This document shows, in pieces, positions 1 through 10,893 of a stretch of DNA of 64,000 bases. Source of the DNA: Eublepharis macularius. Its lineage: Eukaryota > Chordata > Lepidosauria > Squamata > Eublepharidae. The notes under the pieces are model-generated. The model saw only the letters and a program-made list of their open reading frames with translations, was not told where the DNA came from and did not search any database. The stretch's first letter is position 1; the number at the start of each line of letters is the position of its first letter. The position numbers and the translations under genes are program-made. The stretch lies in the NCBI RefSeq assembly GCF_028583425.1, contig NC_072800.1, positions 3,919,001-3,983,000 on the forward strand, given 5' to 3'.

Positions 1-263
1 TGATTGTTGCGTATGATAAACGTTCTCCATGTCTGTGAATACATTGACTTTAAGTTGTGCTCTTTGTAGAAACATTTGTAAAGAAAGGTGCACAAAGGAC
101 AGGACCAAAACAGCAACTGTTTGTACTCGTCAGGGCTTGGATGAGGACAGAGAGGTCTTCTCTTGGGGCTCAGAAAATCAGCCTTTTCAGTGTGTCAGTG
201 GCTGCAACTCACAGGAGGGGACCATAAATTAAATTTGCCACCAAATTTTGCCTGGCATTCTGC
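1..263. other. Unassigned sequence
   Basis: I see no recognisable coding, RNA or repeat feature here. Short open frames exist but match no family I know. Confidence 0.5.
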
Positions 264-520
264 CTAGTTCATGTTGGGAAATTGCTGTAGATTTTGGAGA
301 TGGAGACTGGTGAAGGCAGGGCTTGGGGAAAGAAAGGAACTCAATGCAGATGTGATGCTATACTAGGGTTGCCGGTCCCCCACTGAGGAATGGGGGATCC
401 TGTGATCCTAACCTCTGCCTCCCACCTCCAGTCACCTGGCTGGGGAGTAAAAGGTGCGGGAACAGGCCTCCTGGGTGTGCTCCCGCCGCAGTGCAACGAT
501 ATCACAGGAGTTGGAGTTTC
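264..520 (+). repeat. Decayed interspersed repeat, GTTGGGAAATT-type
   Basis: Bases 276-362 (TTGGGAAATT, then a GATTTTGGAGATGGAGAC core) resemble the clearer copy at 60902-61095. From 364 a second GGGTTGCC-starting repeat with a GGATCC-containing G-rich core follows. The same consensus appears inverted at 1027-1133 and 57045-57101. Its class is unresolved; a short nonautonomous DNA element or a SINE are both possible. Confidence 0.45.
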
Positions 521-779
521 TGTCTTTGTGGAGCTTCAGTCCGTGAAGACCTTCCCCATTATTTTTTGTTCTGCCCTTTGTATACAGAGCCCAGAAATTA
601 TTTTGGGGGGGAAATCTTTAAAGAATTGATTCTTTCCCTAAGGTGGAAAAATTAACTCTCCTTCTTTCCAACCTGGATCTACACATCTCGTATAGAGCAG
701 CACAGTTTGCCTGGCAACTAAGAAAATCGAGCTGTGCTTGAGACTCCTTCACCCATGGATAATGAAGGTGCTTACATGT

Positions 780-925
780 TTTAAGTAATTTCTAATGTTT
801 TTAACATCATGATTTTATTGTTTGATGTTTATGTTTTGCTTATGTGTTTTATTTAGTTTTATTTACTTGATTGTGACGGCCTTTGGTCACATGCAATAAA
901 TATTCTGAATCTGATCTGATATTGA
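780..925 (+). mobile_element. LINE 3' end, clade unresolved, with templated short tail
   Basis: A T-rich stretch leads to GTGACGGCCTTTGGTCACATG, then AATAAATATT and a short CTGAATCTGATCTGAT tail. A GGCC-containing hairpin followed by a short tandem tail is typical of the 3' end of a LINE that ends in a microsatellite rather than poly(A). A related end, in minus orientation with an (ACTG)n tail, lies at 45682-46060. No coding part is visible. Confidence 0.5.
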
Positions 926-1026
926 CATGCAGAGGTTCCACAAGTGCTTGTAGGGGGCATCTCATTTCCCCCTCCTGCAGTATTTTCTCTTTCCTTTCAT
1001 TGAAAGCTCCCATCGCATCTCCATGT

Positions 1027-1133
1027 TACCTAGAGTTGCCAGCTCTGGATTCGGAATTGCCTCCTAACCCGCTCTCTCCAGGCTCCACCCCCCAAATCTC
1101 CAGGAATTTCCATCCTGGAGCTGGGAACCCTAA
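1027..1133 (-). repeat. Copy of the GTTGCCAGC / TTTGGGGGTGGAGCC repeat
   Basis: Read on the minus strand this contains CCTGGAGATTTGGGGGGTGGAGCC-like sequence shared with 60902-61095. It is bounded by AGAGTTGCCAGC on the left and GCTGGGAACCCTA on the right. These ends are imperfect inverted copies, which suggests a short inverted-repeat element. Confidence 0.5.
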
Positions 1134-2416
1134 CTCCAATGGGGATCCAATGTAGCTTTCATCATTTCCTACTCTTCCCCATTATCCTCACAATACCAAC
1201 CCTGTAAGCAGGAGTGGCCTGGGAAATGGCTCTGGATCAAGCCAAGCTGAGAGACACTTGTGGGGCTATGAGCCAACAGAAAGCACTGGCTCACCCAGTG
1301 CTTCCTCCCCCAAACTGGTGGCAGTGCAGGAGACGACGACCTGGGTGAACAGACACCCATTACTACAGCTGATGAGGAGTCCAAGCCGAGCATCCCTTGA
1401 GGCAATGGCAGAGTTGCTGAGATTGAGCTCTGCTTGCTCCTGGCTGCCAGCAGCCCCACTGAGGACTTTTCTGCCCCCAAATACTGCCCTCACTGGGTTC
1501 CACCAAGAGTTGGCAACGCTAGTTCGGCAATTGCACTGAACATATTACCTATATTTCTGTTTTTACTGAGGGGAGGGCTTCTAATTCCTCATCAAGAAAT
1601 GCTTGTTCAGGTTTTAGCCATAGGCCATTTAGACTAATTATTAAGGCAGCTCCAGCAGTGCTTGACATCAGGGGGATCATTAAATAACTGCTTGACATGT
1701 CTGAATCCCCACTTGCATGAGAAATGACAAATGTTGGCAACTTTTATTCATCTGCCCAGGTATTAGCCTGCCAATTTTTGAAAGCAGGGTTTCTGAATAG
1801 TAGGAGGAAATGAAACATGTGACCTTGCAGAAGGCTGCATATTGGAGTATGCAAATTTGAGTATGTCATTTTTTCCTTTGGAACTGAATGCTGTTGAGTA
1901 GGAGGCAAACAAGACCTGTTAAGGTAAATGGGTCGAGGTTTGGGGGCAGGAGACATATGAAGCACATTCTGAATATTCACTCCTAAGCAGCCACTGGAGA
2001 TCTCCTTCATGCATGCAAACTTAAATAACAGTAACTTGCTGGAAAGAAAATACAGTTACAAGTGACACTTTATTTCAAAAAGTTCTTTTCATACAGTCCA
2101 ATGAAAATTATTCATACGACTCAATGCCTTCGCAATCAGTGGGTCTGGAGTTAATTATGACCAACTATTCCCTCCTTGCAAGTGAATATTCAGTTCAATG
2201 TGATCCTTCTTTACTCCTAAGAGCCACTCTCATGAAATGTGCCTATGGGATTGTAGGGGGGCTCCCTTGGTGCTGGGTGGCATCAAAAGCGAATGAAAAT
2301 AAAGGGCACCACAGAACTGGAATGAACTGTTGAAAGATACAAGATCTTCTGCGGTCACAATTACCAGTCATTATATACTTAATGCAGAGTATTAAGTATT
2401 AAGGCGGAGATGTGAT
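1134..2416. other. Unassigned sequence
   Basis: Unique-looking AT/GC-mixed DNA. The small open frames at 1169-1637 overlap on both strands, show no conserved motif and are not called as genes. No RNA gene or clear repeat was recognised. Confidence 0.45.
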
Positions 2417-3026
2417 TTATGTGTGTTATGACCATCAAGTCACCGCTGACTTTATTAATAAAAAAAAAAGTCACCGGTTACCTATGGCAACCCCAAAACA
2501 TCCAATCATTAACAAACTTGCTTGGATCCTGCAAACTGGAGGAGGTGGCTTCTTTTATTGAGTCAAGCCATCTCGTTTTGGGCCTTCCTCTTTTCCTGCT
2601 GCCTTCCACATTTCCTAGCATTATTGACTTTTCCAGAAAATCTTGTTTTCTTATGATTTGACCAAAGTACAATAGCCACAGTTTTGTCATTTTAGCTTGT
2701 AGGGAGAATTTGGGCTTGATTTGATCTAGAACCTACTTAATTGTCTTTTTGGCTGTCCGTGGTATCCACAAAACCCTCCTCTAGTACCACGTCAGATGAA
2801 TCAGTTTTCTTCCTGTCAACTTTCTTTGTTGTCCAACTTTCACCTCCATATATAGAAATGGAGAATACCATAGTTTGGATTATCTTGATCTTGGTTCCCA
2901 GAGAGAGATCTTTTTCTTTAAGGATCTTTTCTAACTCCCTCAGAGCTGCTCTTCCAAGTCTCAATCTTCTTCTGATTTCTGGGTTGCAGTCTCCTTTTTG
3001 GTTAATGATTGAGCCAAGGAATAGAA
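2417..3026 (-). mobile_element. RTE/Bov-B-like LINE, C-terminal reverse-transcriptase ORF remnant and 3' tail
   Basis: Minus-strand translation gives, in order, IINQKGDCNPEIRRRL (near 2995), a stretch ending SIYGGESWTTKKVDRK (near 2830), and then KRGRPKTRWLDSIKEA (near 2570). This series is the conserved C-terminal end of RTE/Bov-B-type ORF2, downstream of the reverse-transcriptase core. Frames change near 2740-2800, so the copy is dead. The plus-strand left end (GTGTGTTATGACCATCAAGTCACCGCTGAC, 2420-2450) is the element's 3' tail and matches the tail of the 5S SINEs in this window. The 5' part is missing, which is usual truncation. Clade assignment is from motifs only. Confidence 0.75.
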
Positions 3027-3127
3027 ATATACACATATAACATATACACACATGTGTATGTGTATATATGTACATGTGCGTGTATGTTATATGTGTATAT
3101 ATGTGTGTATTACAGATGTATAAATAT
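3027..3127. repeat. TA/CA/TG-rich microsatellite
   Basis: Irregular alternation of ATATAC, ACAC and TGTGTATAT units at the 5' boundary of the RTE fragment. It creates long meaningless open frames on both strands. Confidence 0.8.
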
Positions 3128-4764
3128 GTATTTTTCTTTTCAGTTTTATATATCCTTGTTCTTTTCTTTGACAAATTTCCAATATACCTTTGTTTCTTTA
3201 AAACCATATTTTTATGGTTGTGAAATTTGATGAGATTGGATTTTGCAATCAAAACATGGCCTGCTCTCCCTTAGACAGCTAATTGGATCGAATGTCATTC
3301 AAGGCACTTTTGATGAGCTCTTAATGAAATCCACGATGGAAACTCTTGAAATTGTTCTGTGCATGCCTTGCTGGCTTCTCCAAGGTCTGAAATGTGCAAT
3401 GCCAGGATCTCAGAAGCAAGCTTCTCTATATGCTTGGATCAAGTATTCACAGCCAGAAGCTTTAAAAGCCTTCTAGGCACTTACTAAACATTTTTAGTGC
3501 CTATCTGACTCTGAGCTCAGATCCCTGTTTGGGGGATCCTAGAAGTCCTTGACTTAAGTGCCTAGATCCAGCCAATGATCCCAGAAGGGCCCACATCTCT
3601 ACTCCTGGCTCACCTCTGAGAGCCCAGAAGCACACATTCCTAAGCACTTAAACACCTGGCTCTCTTCAAAAAGCCCAGGAGTGCACACTTCTGGGTTCCC
3701 AAAAGTAAACTAAGAGCCTGGGTCAGGATTCCTAGGCCCTGCCCTAGTGTCCTCAGACTCAGCAGGCACTGTGGGGGAAAATGATGGAAAGAAGGGAAAC
3801 AAAGGGTGGATAGTTCTGGCATTCTGCACCACAAACAATCATACTGTTTAACAGAAGATATTGAGATGGAATGCTGAGGAGCAAAGAGGGACCCTGAATG
3901 GGATGGAGTTGCACAAACCCCTAATCTTTGAGCCACTTTTGCATCATTTGCATATCACCCATTTGCAGATGTTTCAAAGCACGAAACAACACAGCCATGA
4001 TTCTATCAAATTAACAATATGCAGGGGGAAGTGTGATGACAGTTTTTGTCTCTAGTGTTGAGAAACCGTACAAAGATCTTGACAGTTCAAAAATAATAAT
4101 AATAGTCACACCAATCTAACATTCCTGTGTTTACAAGACATGAAGCTTGGGCCCTCAGATTCCCATGTTATGGAGAACACAGGTTGAGTCCAGGCTCCCC
4201 ACCCTGTGTCTTGTGTAACAGTCACACATGAGATGGGGATTCTCAGTTCCCATATGTGTGTTGCCCAATTTGTATTGTCATGGTGGCATGCATGGCTTAA
4301 GCTGTCCCCTCTGCCATTTTTTCCTGACCATCAACCGTCCTGAGAGCATACTATTTGGACCACTGGAGAAAGCTACCCAATGAATCAAATAGCACACCCT
4401 CAAGCCCCTTCTGCACAAGGGACGTGTCTCCTCACTTTCCCAGAAGTCAAGCAGAAAGGCATGGAATCAGCTTATAAGTGGCTGTTTGCACCTCTCTAAA
4501 CTCGATACTAAAAAGTTTATTTTTGATACCTGGATATTTAGCCCCCTGTACAATATTCCCACCTGTGCCAAAGCAAAAAGAATAAAAAGGGACCTTCCCC
4601 TTGTGTTTTCAAACCAGCAATTCATTGATCCTGTGCTGGAATTAATTTTTAAAAAATGAGGAAAGAGGGGAGTGGGGAAGAATGGGAAGGAGGGGAAGGG
4701 GAGTGGCTGGCTAGATGAGAGTAGCCAATCACAATGCAGTGGGCTGACGAGGTGGGAGAGAACA
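3128..4764. other. Unassigned sequence
   Basis: No gene recognised. A small hairpin (AGGCACTTACT..AGTGCCT) sits near 3474-3502. The interval 3480-3730 carries several loosely repeated AAGCACTT and AGCCCAGGAG words, perhaps an old repeat. From about 4655 the sequence is purine-rich. Confidence 0.4.
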
Positions 4765-5100
4765 GAAGAGCCATATACTTTGTGTAGTCAGGTGGACATG
4801 GAACTCCAATGTCTGCAGAAGGAAGGAGTACTTGGTGAGATCCTGTGCCCGTTGCCAGGACAGTCGTCCAGCACAACCAGCTGCACTTACCCACCCTTGG
4901 GAATGGCCAGCTCAACCCTGGGCCAGGCTACATGTTGACTTTGCAGGCCCAACTAGGGGCAAAATGCTGATGGTAGTGGTGGACACACATACTAAATGAT
5001 TAGAGGTACAAGTATTGTCTTCCATCATAGCTGAGGTCACAGTGGGACAGCTGAGACAAATACTTGCCACTTTTGGCTTACCAGAAGTGATTTGGGTTGC
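4765..5100 (+). mobile_element. Ty3/Gypsy integrase, N-terminal and core part (broken)
   Basis: Translation around 4835-5095 gives SCARCQD (end of the H2C2 zinc-binding region). It continues LHVDFAGPTRGKMLMVVVDT, the start of the integrase catalytic core with the first Asp of the D,D-E triad, and ends ATFGLPEVIW. A TGA replaces the Trp of the usual HSKWLE motif (THTK then stop). No gag, protease or reverse transcriptase precedes it, so the element is 5' truncated. The frame breaks at about 5100, where an unrelated 1.6-kb block begins, and resumes at about 6726. Confidence 0.75.
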
Positions 5101-6725
5101 TTCAGGTTGCTCTGTGAAGCCTTTTCCCCCTTGCTATGGCAAGAGGAAAAAGGCTTCAAAGAGCTCTTCCATCTCCTGTGTTTAGGAGAGGGAGGGGGAG
5201 AGGGTGGTGACTGGTGACTGGTGGTGAGTCAGGGAAGGGACTGATTGGCTGAGATAAAGAGCCAGTCGCTGCAGCAGCAAGCAGCTCCTCCCCGTTTAGG
5301 TGATTCTCTGGGAGGACATTGTTTTTTGATTTTTTTTTCAGTGCTGCTGCAGTGACTGGCTGGTTTGAATTGGGGGCTTGTTTGACTTAAGCCATAAATC
5401 CAAGAAATAAAATTTAAATAAATTATTTTTGGTGTGTGATTCTCTAGTGTGATGTTAGATTTTGTTTCACTGTGGGACTGTATGTTGTGTGACCTGAATG
5501 TGTTATTAATGCTGTTACCTGCCCTCAGCCCTCTTGTGGGGAGGGTGGGCCAGAAATCCAAGAAATAAAATTTTAAAAAATATTTTGGTGCGTTTTTGGT
5601 TTGTTTTTGATTTTCTGGTGCAATGGTGGGGGTTGATTTAATCCAGGACTGTACATTGTGATTTAACATTTATGTGATGTTTTTAATGCTGTTACCAAGA
5701 AATAAATTTTTAAATTAATTTTCTCTCTCTCTGTGATTCTCTGTTGCAATGGTTGGCCCCATTGGGAAGTATGGAGAGTGGCTGGCCAGCCTGCTCTGGG
5801 GGTGCTGGGAAATTTTGAGGTATGTGTCATTGCTTCTGTCATGCTTTCCCAGGGATGAACATGCATTCAGGGGTGTGCCTCTGCTGTGGCACCCCTGCTC
5901 TGTGCATAAGTGCCCCTGGGAAAGATATTTTAAAAGTTCTAATCATAGAGAAACATGGGGAATGGCTGGCCAGCCAGCTCTGGGAGGGGAGGGGTGCTGG
6001 GGAATTTTGGGGGAGTTTGTTTTTAGTTTTGTTGGGCTGTTGGGGGGGTTATTGAAAGGGTGTTTCTGTCTGATTCTCTGGAGAGAAGTTAATCCCCTTT
6101 AATCAGTTTGGCTGTATTGAGGGTGGTTGATCATTAGTTCACTTCTAGTTGCTCACTCACTTGCTTCATATGGTTTTGTGTATTTTTAAACTTTTTTTTC
6201 TTTTTGTGATTCTCTGGTGTGAAGTTAGTCCTCATAGGGAATAATGCGGCTGGGGCACCTTCTTTGGGGGGGGGGGGTGTAACATCTCCCTGAAACTTGG
6301 GAGTCCATGGGAGGAGGGTTGGGAGAGGGTCCTCTGAAGGTTTGGTGCATTTTGCTTCCAGAATGCCACCCCCAGCCGCCTGGGAACTTTCCCCTGATTT
6401 TTCCCATAGGAAACAATGGAGAGAGCGGCGGCTGGGGGGACCTTCTTTGGGCGGCCATAACATGGCCTCCCCGAAGTCCAATCTCCCTGAAACTTGGATG
6501 ACTATGAGAGGAGGGTTGGGAGAGGGTCTCCCCAAAATCTGGTGTAATTAAGGAAGAAAATGACCCCCTAGGCCCCCGGATAGCTGGAGCTGTGTTTCCC
6601 ATTGGAAACAATGGTCCAATCTTCCCTAATAAACCTGAATCAGCTTAAAGCCGCTTCGGGTTTCGGGTTTACCTGACTTTTTTCCTGCTCTGGGTAAACC
6701 AGAAGCAGGAAACTCGAATCTTTTG
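5101..6725. repeat. 1.6-kb insert of repeated subunits inside the Gypsy integrase
   Basis: The block separates two collinear parts of one integrase. It opens with a hairpin (GAAGCCTTTTCC..GGAAAAAGGCTTC, 5118-5158). TGATTCTCTGGTG-like words recur near 5436, 5609, 5732, 6071 and 6205. AATAAA-containing words recur near 5404, 5562 and 5700. A GGCTGGCCAGCC unit occurs near 5780 and 5965. A ~190-bp unit starting GCGGCTGGGG..CACCTTCTTTGGG begins near 6246 and again near 6428; both copies contain CTCCCTGAAACTTGG and GGAGGGTTGGGAGAGGG. It has no coding capacity. It could be a satellite-like composite or a nonautonomous element with internal repeats. Confidence 0.6.
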
Positions 6726-7487
6726 GGGGTGCACACCATCCGCACTGCCCCCTATCATCTTCTTCTAATGGGTTGGCAGAACGGAGAGTGCAGTCAGTGA
6801 AACTGGGATTGCAACACAAGGGACAGGTACCTTTAGAAACTCAGCTGGCCAAATTCCTCTTGCGGTATTGAGTAACTTCCCACACCACAACTGGGGTCTC
6901 CCCTACAGAGCTTATGTTTGGTCAGTCCCTCTGCTCACATTTAGATTTTTTGCGGCCGACAGTAGGCACTAAAATGCATCAGGGCCAAGCTGCTATGCAT
7001 CATGGATGGCCCCCTCAAACTCTTCCCCGTGATTTTCAGCTGGGGGACCATGTCTGGGTATTGGCTTTGGGGAGAGAGAGCCAGTGGGAGTCAGGGGTTA
7101 TAAGGGGGCAAACAGGGCCAGTATCTTTTCAGGTAGAGCTGTCTTCAGGACAGGTAATTAAAAGACACCTGGATCAAGTCCGCAGGATGTCATCACAGCA
7201 TCAGGAACACCAGGGGATGGCAGTAGCAGGGCAGGATGGGCCAACATTGAGGGGCAGTGGGGAGGTCTCAGATGTAACAGGGGAAGGGGACAATTCCACC
7301 ACAGGGGATTATCAACAATCACGAGCAGTTGCAGAAGAGCCTCAAACATCAGGAGTGACTGAGTCTCAGCCCCTCCAAGGTGATAGAGGTCAAGAACTGC
7401 CACGGACGAACTCTGAGATGACTGGCCCCAGGAGGTCCGGGAGATTACGAAGAAAACCAGATAGATTAACACTCTAGATTGAGTCTT
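6726..7487 (+). mobile_element. Ty3/Gypsy integrase, core end and C-terminal domain (broken)
   Basis: From about 6729 the frame reads HTIRTAPYH, then after a one-base slip SSNGLAERRVQSVKLGLQ, the integrase motif around the catalytic Glu. It continues into TTGVSPTELMFGQ. One TGA interrupts it (LRY then stop). From 6914 a 187-codon open frame runs to 7477. It holds FQLGDHVWVLAL and GPVSFQVELSSGQVIKRHLDQVR, the small beta-barrel C-terminal domain of Gypsy integrases, then a low-complexity tail rich in S, G, E and Q, ending RRSGRLRRKPDRL. This is the end of pol; the polypurine tract and 3' LTR follow directly. Confidence 0.8.
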
Positions 7488-7500
7488 AAAGGAAGAGGGG
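7488..7500 (+). promoter_or_regulatory. Polypurine tract of the Gypsy element
   Basis: AAAGGAAGAGGGG lies directly before the TGTGATATC start of the 3' LTR. This is the usual place and composition of the plus-strand primer in LTR retrotransposons. Confidence 0.75.
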
Positions 7501-7723
7501 TGTGATATCATGGCAAGTTGTGAATCTGGTGATGTTCTCTTACTAAACTGTTTAGTATTTTCCCCCTGATCCCTTTAGGCCGAAATGCCTGTGTAGTAGC
7601 TTTGGTTTCATTTTCCCTTCATGTTGTGGGCTATTTCTTCTAAGCAGAGGCTGGGGAAGGCCCTGCTTTTGTTCAAATAAAATGTTCAAAACTTTAAACA
7701 TGGTGTGCTGATGGAATATCACA
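7501..7723 (+). repeat. 3' LTR of the Gypsy element
   Basis: The 223-bp LTR begins TGTGATATC and ends GAATATCACA, giving terminal inverted repeats of TGTGATAT/ATATCACA. An AAATAAAATG polyadenylation-like signal sits near 7676. No 5' LTR is present in the window, so this is the 3' LTR of a 5'-truncated element. Confidence 0.75.
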
Positions 7724-7738
7724 GACTCCATGAAACGT

Positions 7739-7953
7739 GTGTGTCAGCTGACAAATTGCAGCTGACTTACATCGACCCTGTAGGATGTTCAGGGCATGAG
7801 ATGAACACAGGTGGTTTGCCATTGCCTGGCTTTGCGTAGCAGCCCTGGACTTGCTTGGTAGGCTCCCACCCAAGTACTAATAGGGGCCGACCCTGCTTAG
7901 CTTCGGAGAGCTGACAAGATCAGGCTAGCCTGGACCAACCAGGTCAGGGCCAG
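7739..7953 (-). mobile_element. 5S-rRNA-derived SINE (5S-Sauria type)
   Basis: The minus-strand head (7880-7953) reads GAAGCTAAGCAGGGTCGGCCCC and continues through AGTACTTGGGTGGGAG. This is the 3' half of 5S rRNA, including its internal promoter region. The body follows, then a tail at 7739-7790 (minus GGGTCGATGTAAGTCAGCTG) that matches the RTE/Bov-B tail. The SINE starts 15 bp after the Gypsy LTR. Confidence 0.85.
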
Positions 7954-8284
7954 GGAAATTTACTTCTGAGTAAAGATTCATGGTGTCAGGTTGTAGTTGA
8001 TGTGTTAAAGGTCTGAACTTCTAACACTGAACACACTGTTGAATGGTGGATTCTGAACATGAGGCTCTCACAGTTTATTTTGTGATAACTTCAAACCTTG
8101 TGGGGGGGGGGGCATGAAGGGATGAGCTGGTGCGAGGCTCTTGTGGCCCTTCCTTACATGCCTAGGGTAATGCTGATGATTGCCTCTTTGGGGTCAGGTA
8201 GGTCAGGTCCGACTGACCAGGGAGGGGTTTTTTTTTTGTCTTCCTCTGGACATAGAGCAGGGGGTCACTGGCAGAGGTGAGGTG
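7954..8284. other. Unassigned sequence
   Basis: Nothing recognised apart from a short G run near 8102. Confidence 0.4.
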
Positions 8285-8385
8285 GGGAGAGATAGCTGTG
8301 AATTTACTGCATTGTGCAGTGGTTAGACTAGATGACATTTGAGGTCCCTTCCAGCTTTATGTTTCAATGTTTCTAACTTGATCAA
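8285..8385 (+). mobile_element. CR1 LINE 3' end
   Basis: AGATAGCTGTGAATTTACTG is followed by GTGCAGTGGTTAGACTAGATGACAT and GAGGTCCCTTCCAGCTTTATG. This is the conserved CR1 3' untranslated end. It closely matches the copies at 59050-59155 and, at its terminus, 23605-23730. Confidence 0.8.
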
Positions 8386-9615
8386 AAAGTATGCATTTTT
8401 TTAAAAAAATTACGCTTTTGAAATCCACACAATGGGAGTAATTGAAGGGGAAAAACAAAAAGTTGCAAGCAAGGGAAAGAAAAAGAAAGAGTTATCCAAG
8501 AGGTGGGATGGGGCAGAGAAGAGCAGAAAGAGCCATGATGTATAAACAGACTGGTTTATAATGATAAAAGAACAGAGAGCCCCAGGAAACACCAGCCAGC
8601 TGTAACACCTCCTGCATTAATTAAGAGGGAATCAACAATAAAGGTTTCTAAGTGAAATTGCAGTGCAGCCAGCTGTTAATTTATTTGGAATAAAACCTAC
8701 TTTCATCTCCTCTTTTCCCCTTGATGTATTTTGACAGAGGAGCATACTTCTCAAACTATGTTCTCCATTTCTTATTTTTGCCATATCTTCCTTTCTCCTA
8801 AGGTATATTTTGGGACTGTAAATTTAGACAGAGGAATAAAACACCCCACACATTTTAACCAAGTAGCAAATCTAGCCCACGGAAGAGATGTCTTTGCATG
8901 CTGTTTGCTTCAGAGGACTAACTGAATCCAATATCCTATGCAAGCTACAATTTACAATGCTTTTGAACTTCTTAGCTTCAAATTAAGGATAGGAAAAAGA
9001 CTGCTTAGGATTTCACTGTAAGTCTCTAGCCTATCAGAGTTCTCCTAAGCAGTTTGTAAATCTCAGCCAGAATCCACCAGTCTCAGTGGCTAGGCGGTGA
9101 AGCAGGGTGCTACATCCCTCTGACCACATCTTGTGCGCACACATGAGCGGGGGGGGGGGGGGTTGATTATGGGAATGGCAAAGAGAGGGTGCTTTGTGCG
9201 AGCAACCAAAGAAGAGAACGAACAGTGTCGGGGCATGTTTCTAAGGCAGCTGCCCTCCTCCGAACCTTCACAGGATTCAGCTAAGGACACAAATGGGGCC
9301 TCTTCTCCTCCAGCTGGGGATGCCTCGTCCCTTGTTCTTGGTTGGCTTCCCACTCGGTCCACTGCGCTGCTTACCACCCAAGCTTCCGATCCCTTTCCAG
9401 ACTCCAGCTTTGACCCAAGCCGTTACCCAGATCAGGCTCCAGACTCCCTCCTCCCCAGCTACCCTGACCTTGCTTGTGCCGATCTCTTCCCCTCCAACTG
9501 GACTTCCCTTCATTCATTAAAGCCTCTTGCTTTGGCCACTCCTTCTTGCCCTTAACCTACCCACCTCCCTCTGTTTGGGGTTCACTTTTCAGGTGTCCAG
9601 GCACTGGGAGAGCCA
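8386..9615. other. Unassigned sequence with poly-G run
   Basis: A 14-base G run lies at 9149-9162. The interval 8605-8700 (TTAATTAAGAGGG, CAGCTGTTAATTTATTTGG) is AT-rich and looks like constrained noncoding DNA, but this is only an impression. A proline/serine-rich open frame at 9133-9555 is overlapped by others and has no known motif. Confidence 0.35.
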
Positions 9616-10202
9616 TGTCAAGTTCGTTTCAGAGTAAGGAACAGTCTGGGCTGAATCCAGCTGGGTATTCATGCTGCTTATACAACTTTGTTTACTGCTT
9701 GGGTTGCCTTTTAAATTGGTTTTATCTATTCTTTGTTGCCAAGAAAATTGAACCTTTGAATTTAGAACAGCTTCCTCTTCACATCCGTAATATCACCTTG
9801 AAACATGGTTGTGCATGCATGAACTCTGAACCCCCTTTATCAGGTTTTAGGGGGGGACAAACCAGAAAGTTAGAAACGTAGAGAGGTCACGGCATCCGTT
9901 TACTCCTTACTGCTCTGAACTATCCTTTGATGTGTAGATTGCTAATCTCAGGACTTCCTCCTCATGATGTCCTTCTCTTCCTCTGTTTGTCACACAACTG
10001 TCTCTTCCCTCCATCTTGCACCATGGACTTGTCCTGCCATCCATGTCCATCCTTAGACTGAATAGGTAGATAAGAATCTATCCTTCCACTTTCCTATCCG
10101 AGTATGGAGTGCCTATAATAAAGAACTTATTTCTTTTCTAAACCTAAGTTAAGTATACGTTTGTTATTTTCTTACTCATACGTCAGCCAGCAAGCTCTGA
10201 CA
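9616..10202 (+). repeat. LTR-like sequence (possible solo or 3' LTR)
   Basis: The right end resembles an LTR R-U5 segment: AATAAAGAACTTATTTC near 10119, then about 80 bp ending AGCTCTGACA. The best start is TGTCAAGTTC at 9616, giving TGTCA/TGACA ends and 587 bp. No target duplication is evident, so the left boundary is uncertain. Confidence 0.35.
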
Positions 10203-10349
10203 CCCATCACATTCTCTCTGCAGCTGATATACTCTGCCCATATATAGGTTCAGGGTTCAGTTATTTTTTAATAAATCACTATTTTTCTTCTTTGTAGCAC
10301 AATGTGACCTCTCCCTTGAACATTAAGACATCAGAATGAAACATGTTCA

Positions 10350-10560
10350 TAGTATAGCAGGATTTGAGTCCAGTGGCACCCGAGAGGCCAACAAGATTAT
10401 CAGGATGTCAGCTTTCAAGAGTCTAAGCTCCTTTCATCAGAAACCAGCTCTGTCTCTTGAAAGCTCATATCCTTGAAAAATCGTGTTGGTCTCTCAGGTG
10501 CCGCTGGACTCAAATCCTGCCGTTCTACTGCAGACCAACACGGCTGCCCACCTCACACTG
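10350..10560. mobile_element. Inverted pair of Penelope-like element tails
   Basis: The left arm (10358-10425, minus) and right arm (10450-10560, plus) both contain TCTTGAAAGCT.. then GGTGCC(A/G)CTGGACTCAAATCCTGC. The right arm continues TTCTACTGCAGACCAACACGG. These words correspond to the 3' tail seen downstream of the intact PLE reading frame at 35.8-37.4 kb, in a diverged subfamily. I could not identify a target duplication here. Confidence 0.65.
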
Positions 10561-10893
10561 TGTCCATGGCATGATTCTGCATTTCAAGGTCAAGCGGTCA
10601 CTAATGCAACGTCTCTCAGGCACAGGCTCTGCTGGGTCCCAGGTGGGCTTCCTGAAAAGCCAGGAGCCCCAGGAAATGTTGTTATGCATATTGATAGCAT
10701 AACTTGCATTTAAAGCGCTTTTGAAGGAAGGTGGGGTGATTAGGGCGCTGCATTTCGGAGGCTTGTCAAATATACACTGAAGTCAGGGTCGCTGAGCACT
10801 GTGCTGAATTTGTGTCTTTGAAGTGGCAGGCCTTGACTTCCTCAGCTTCAGCAATGTTCACATGGCAGTTCAGGGACATGACACACAGCGACT
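10561..10893. other. Unassigned sequence
   Basis: No feature recognised. Confidence 0.4.

Noticed and set aside
2737-3252. 171-codon minus frame as a gene
   Set aside because: Its first half is translated microsatellite; the second half is the RTE LINE remnant already annotated.
6134-6611. Overlapping frames at 6.1-6.6 kb as genes
   Set aside because: They fall in the self-repeating insert and exist on both strands because of repeated GC-rich units.
7880-7953. True 5S rRNA gene
   Set aside because: Only part of the 5S sequence is present, diverged and followed by an RTE-like tail; the same layout recurs at 13.5 and 39.1 kb, so it is a SINE head.
9133-9555. 140-codon proline/serine-rich frame as a host gene
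   Set aside because: No known domain, overlapping frames on both strands, and it begins in a poly-G run.
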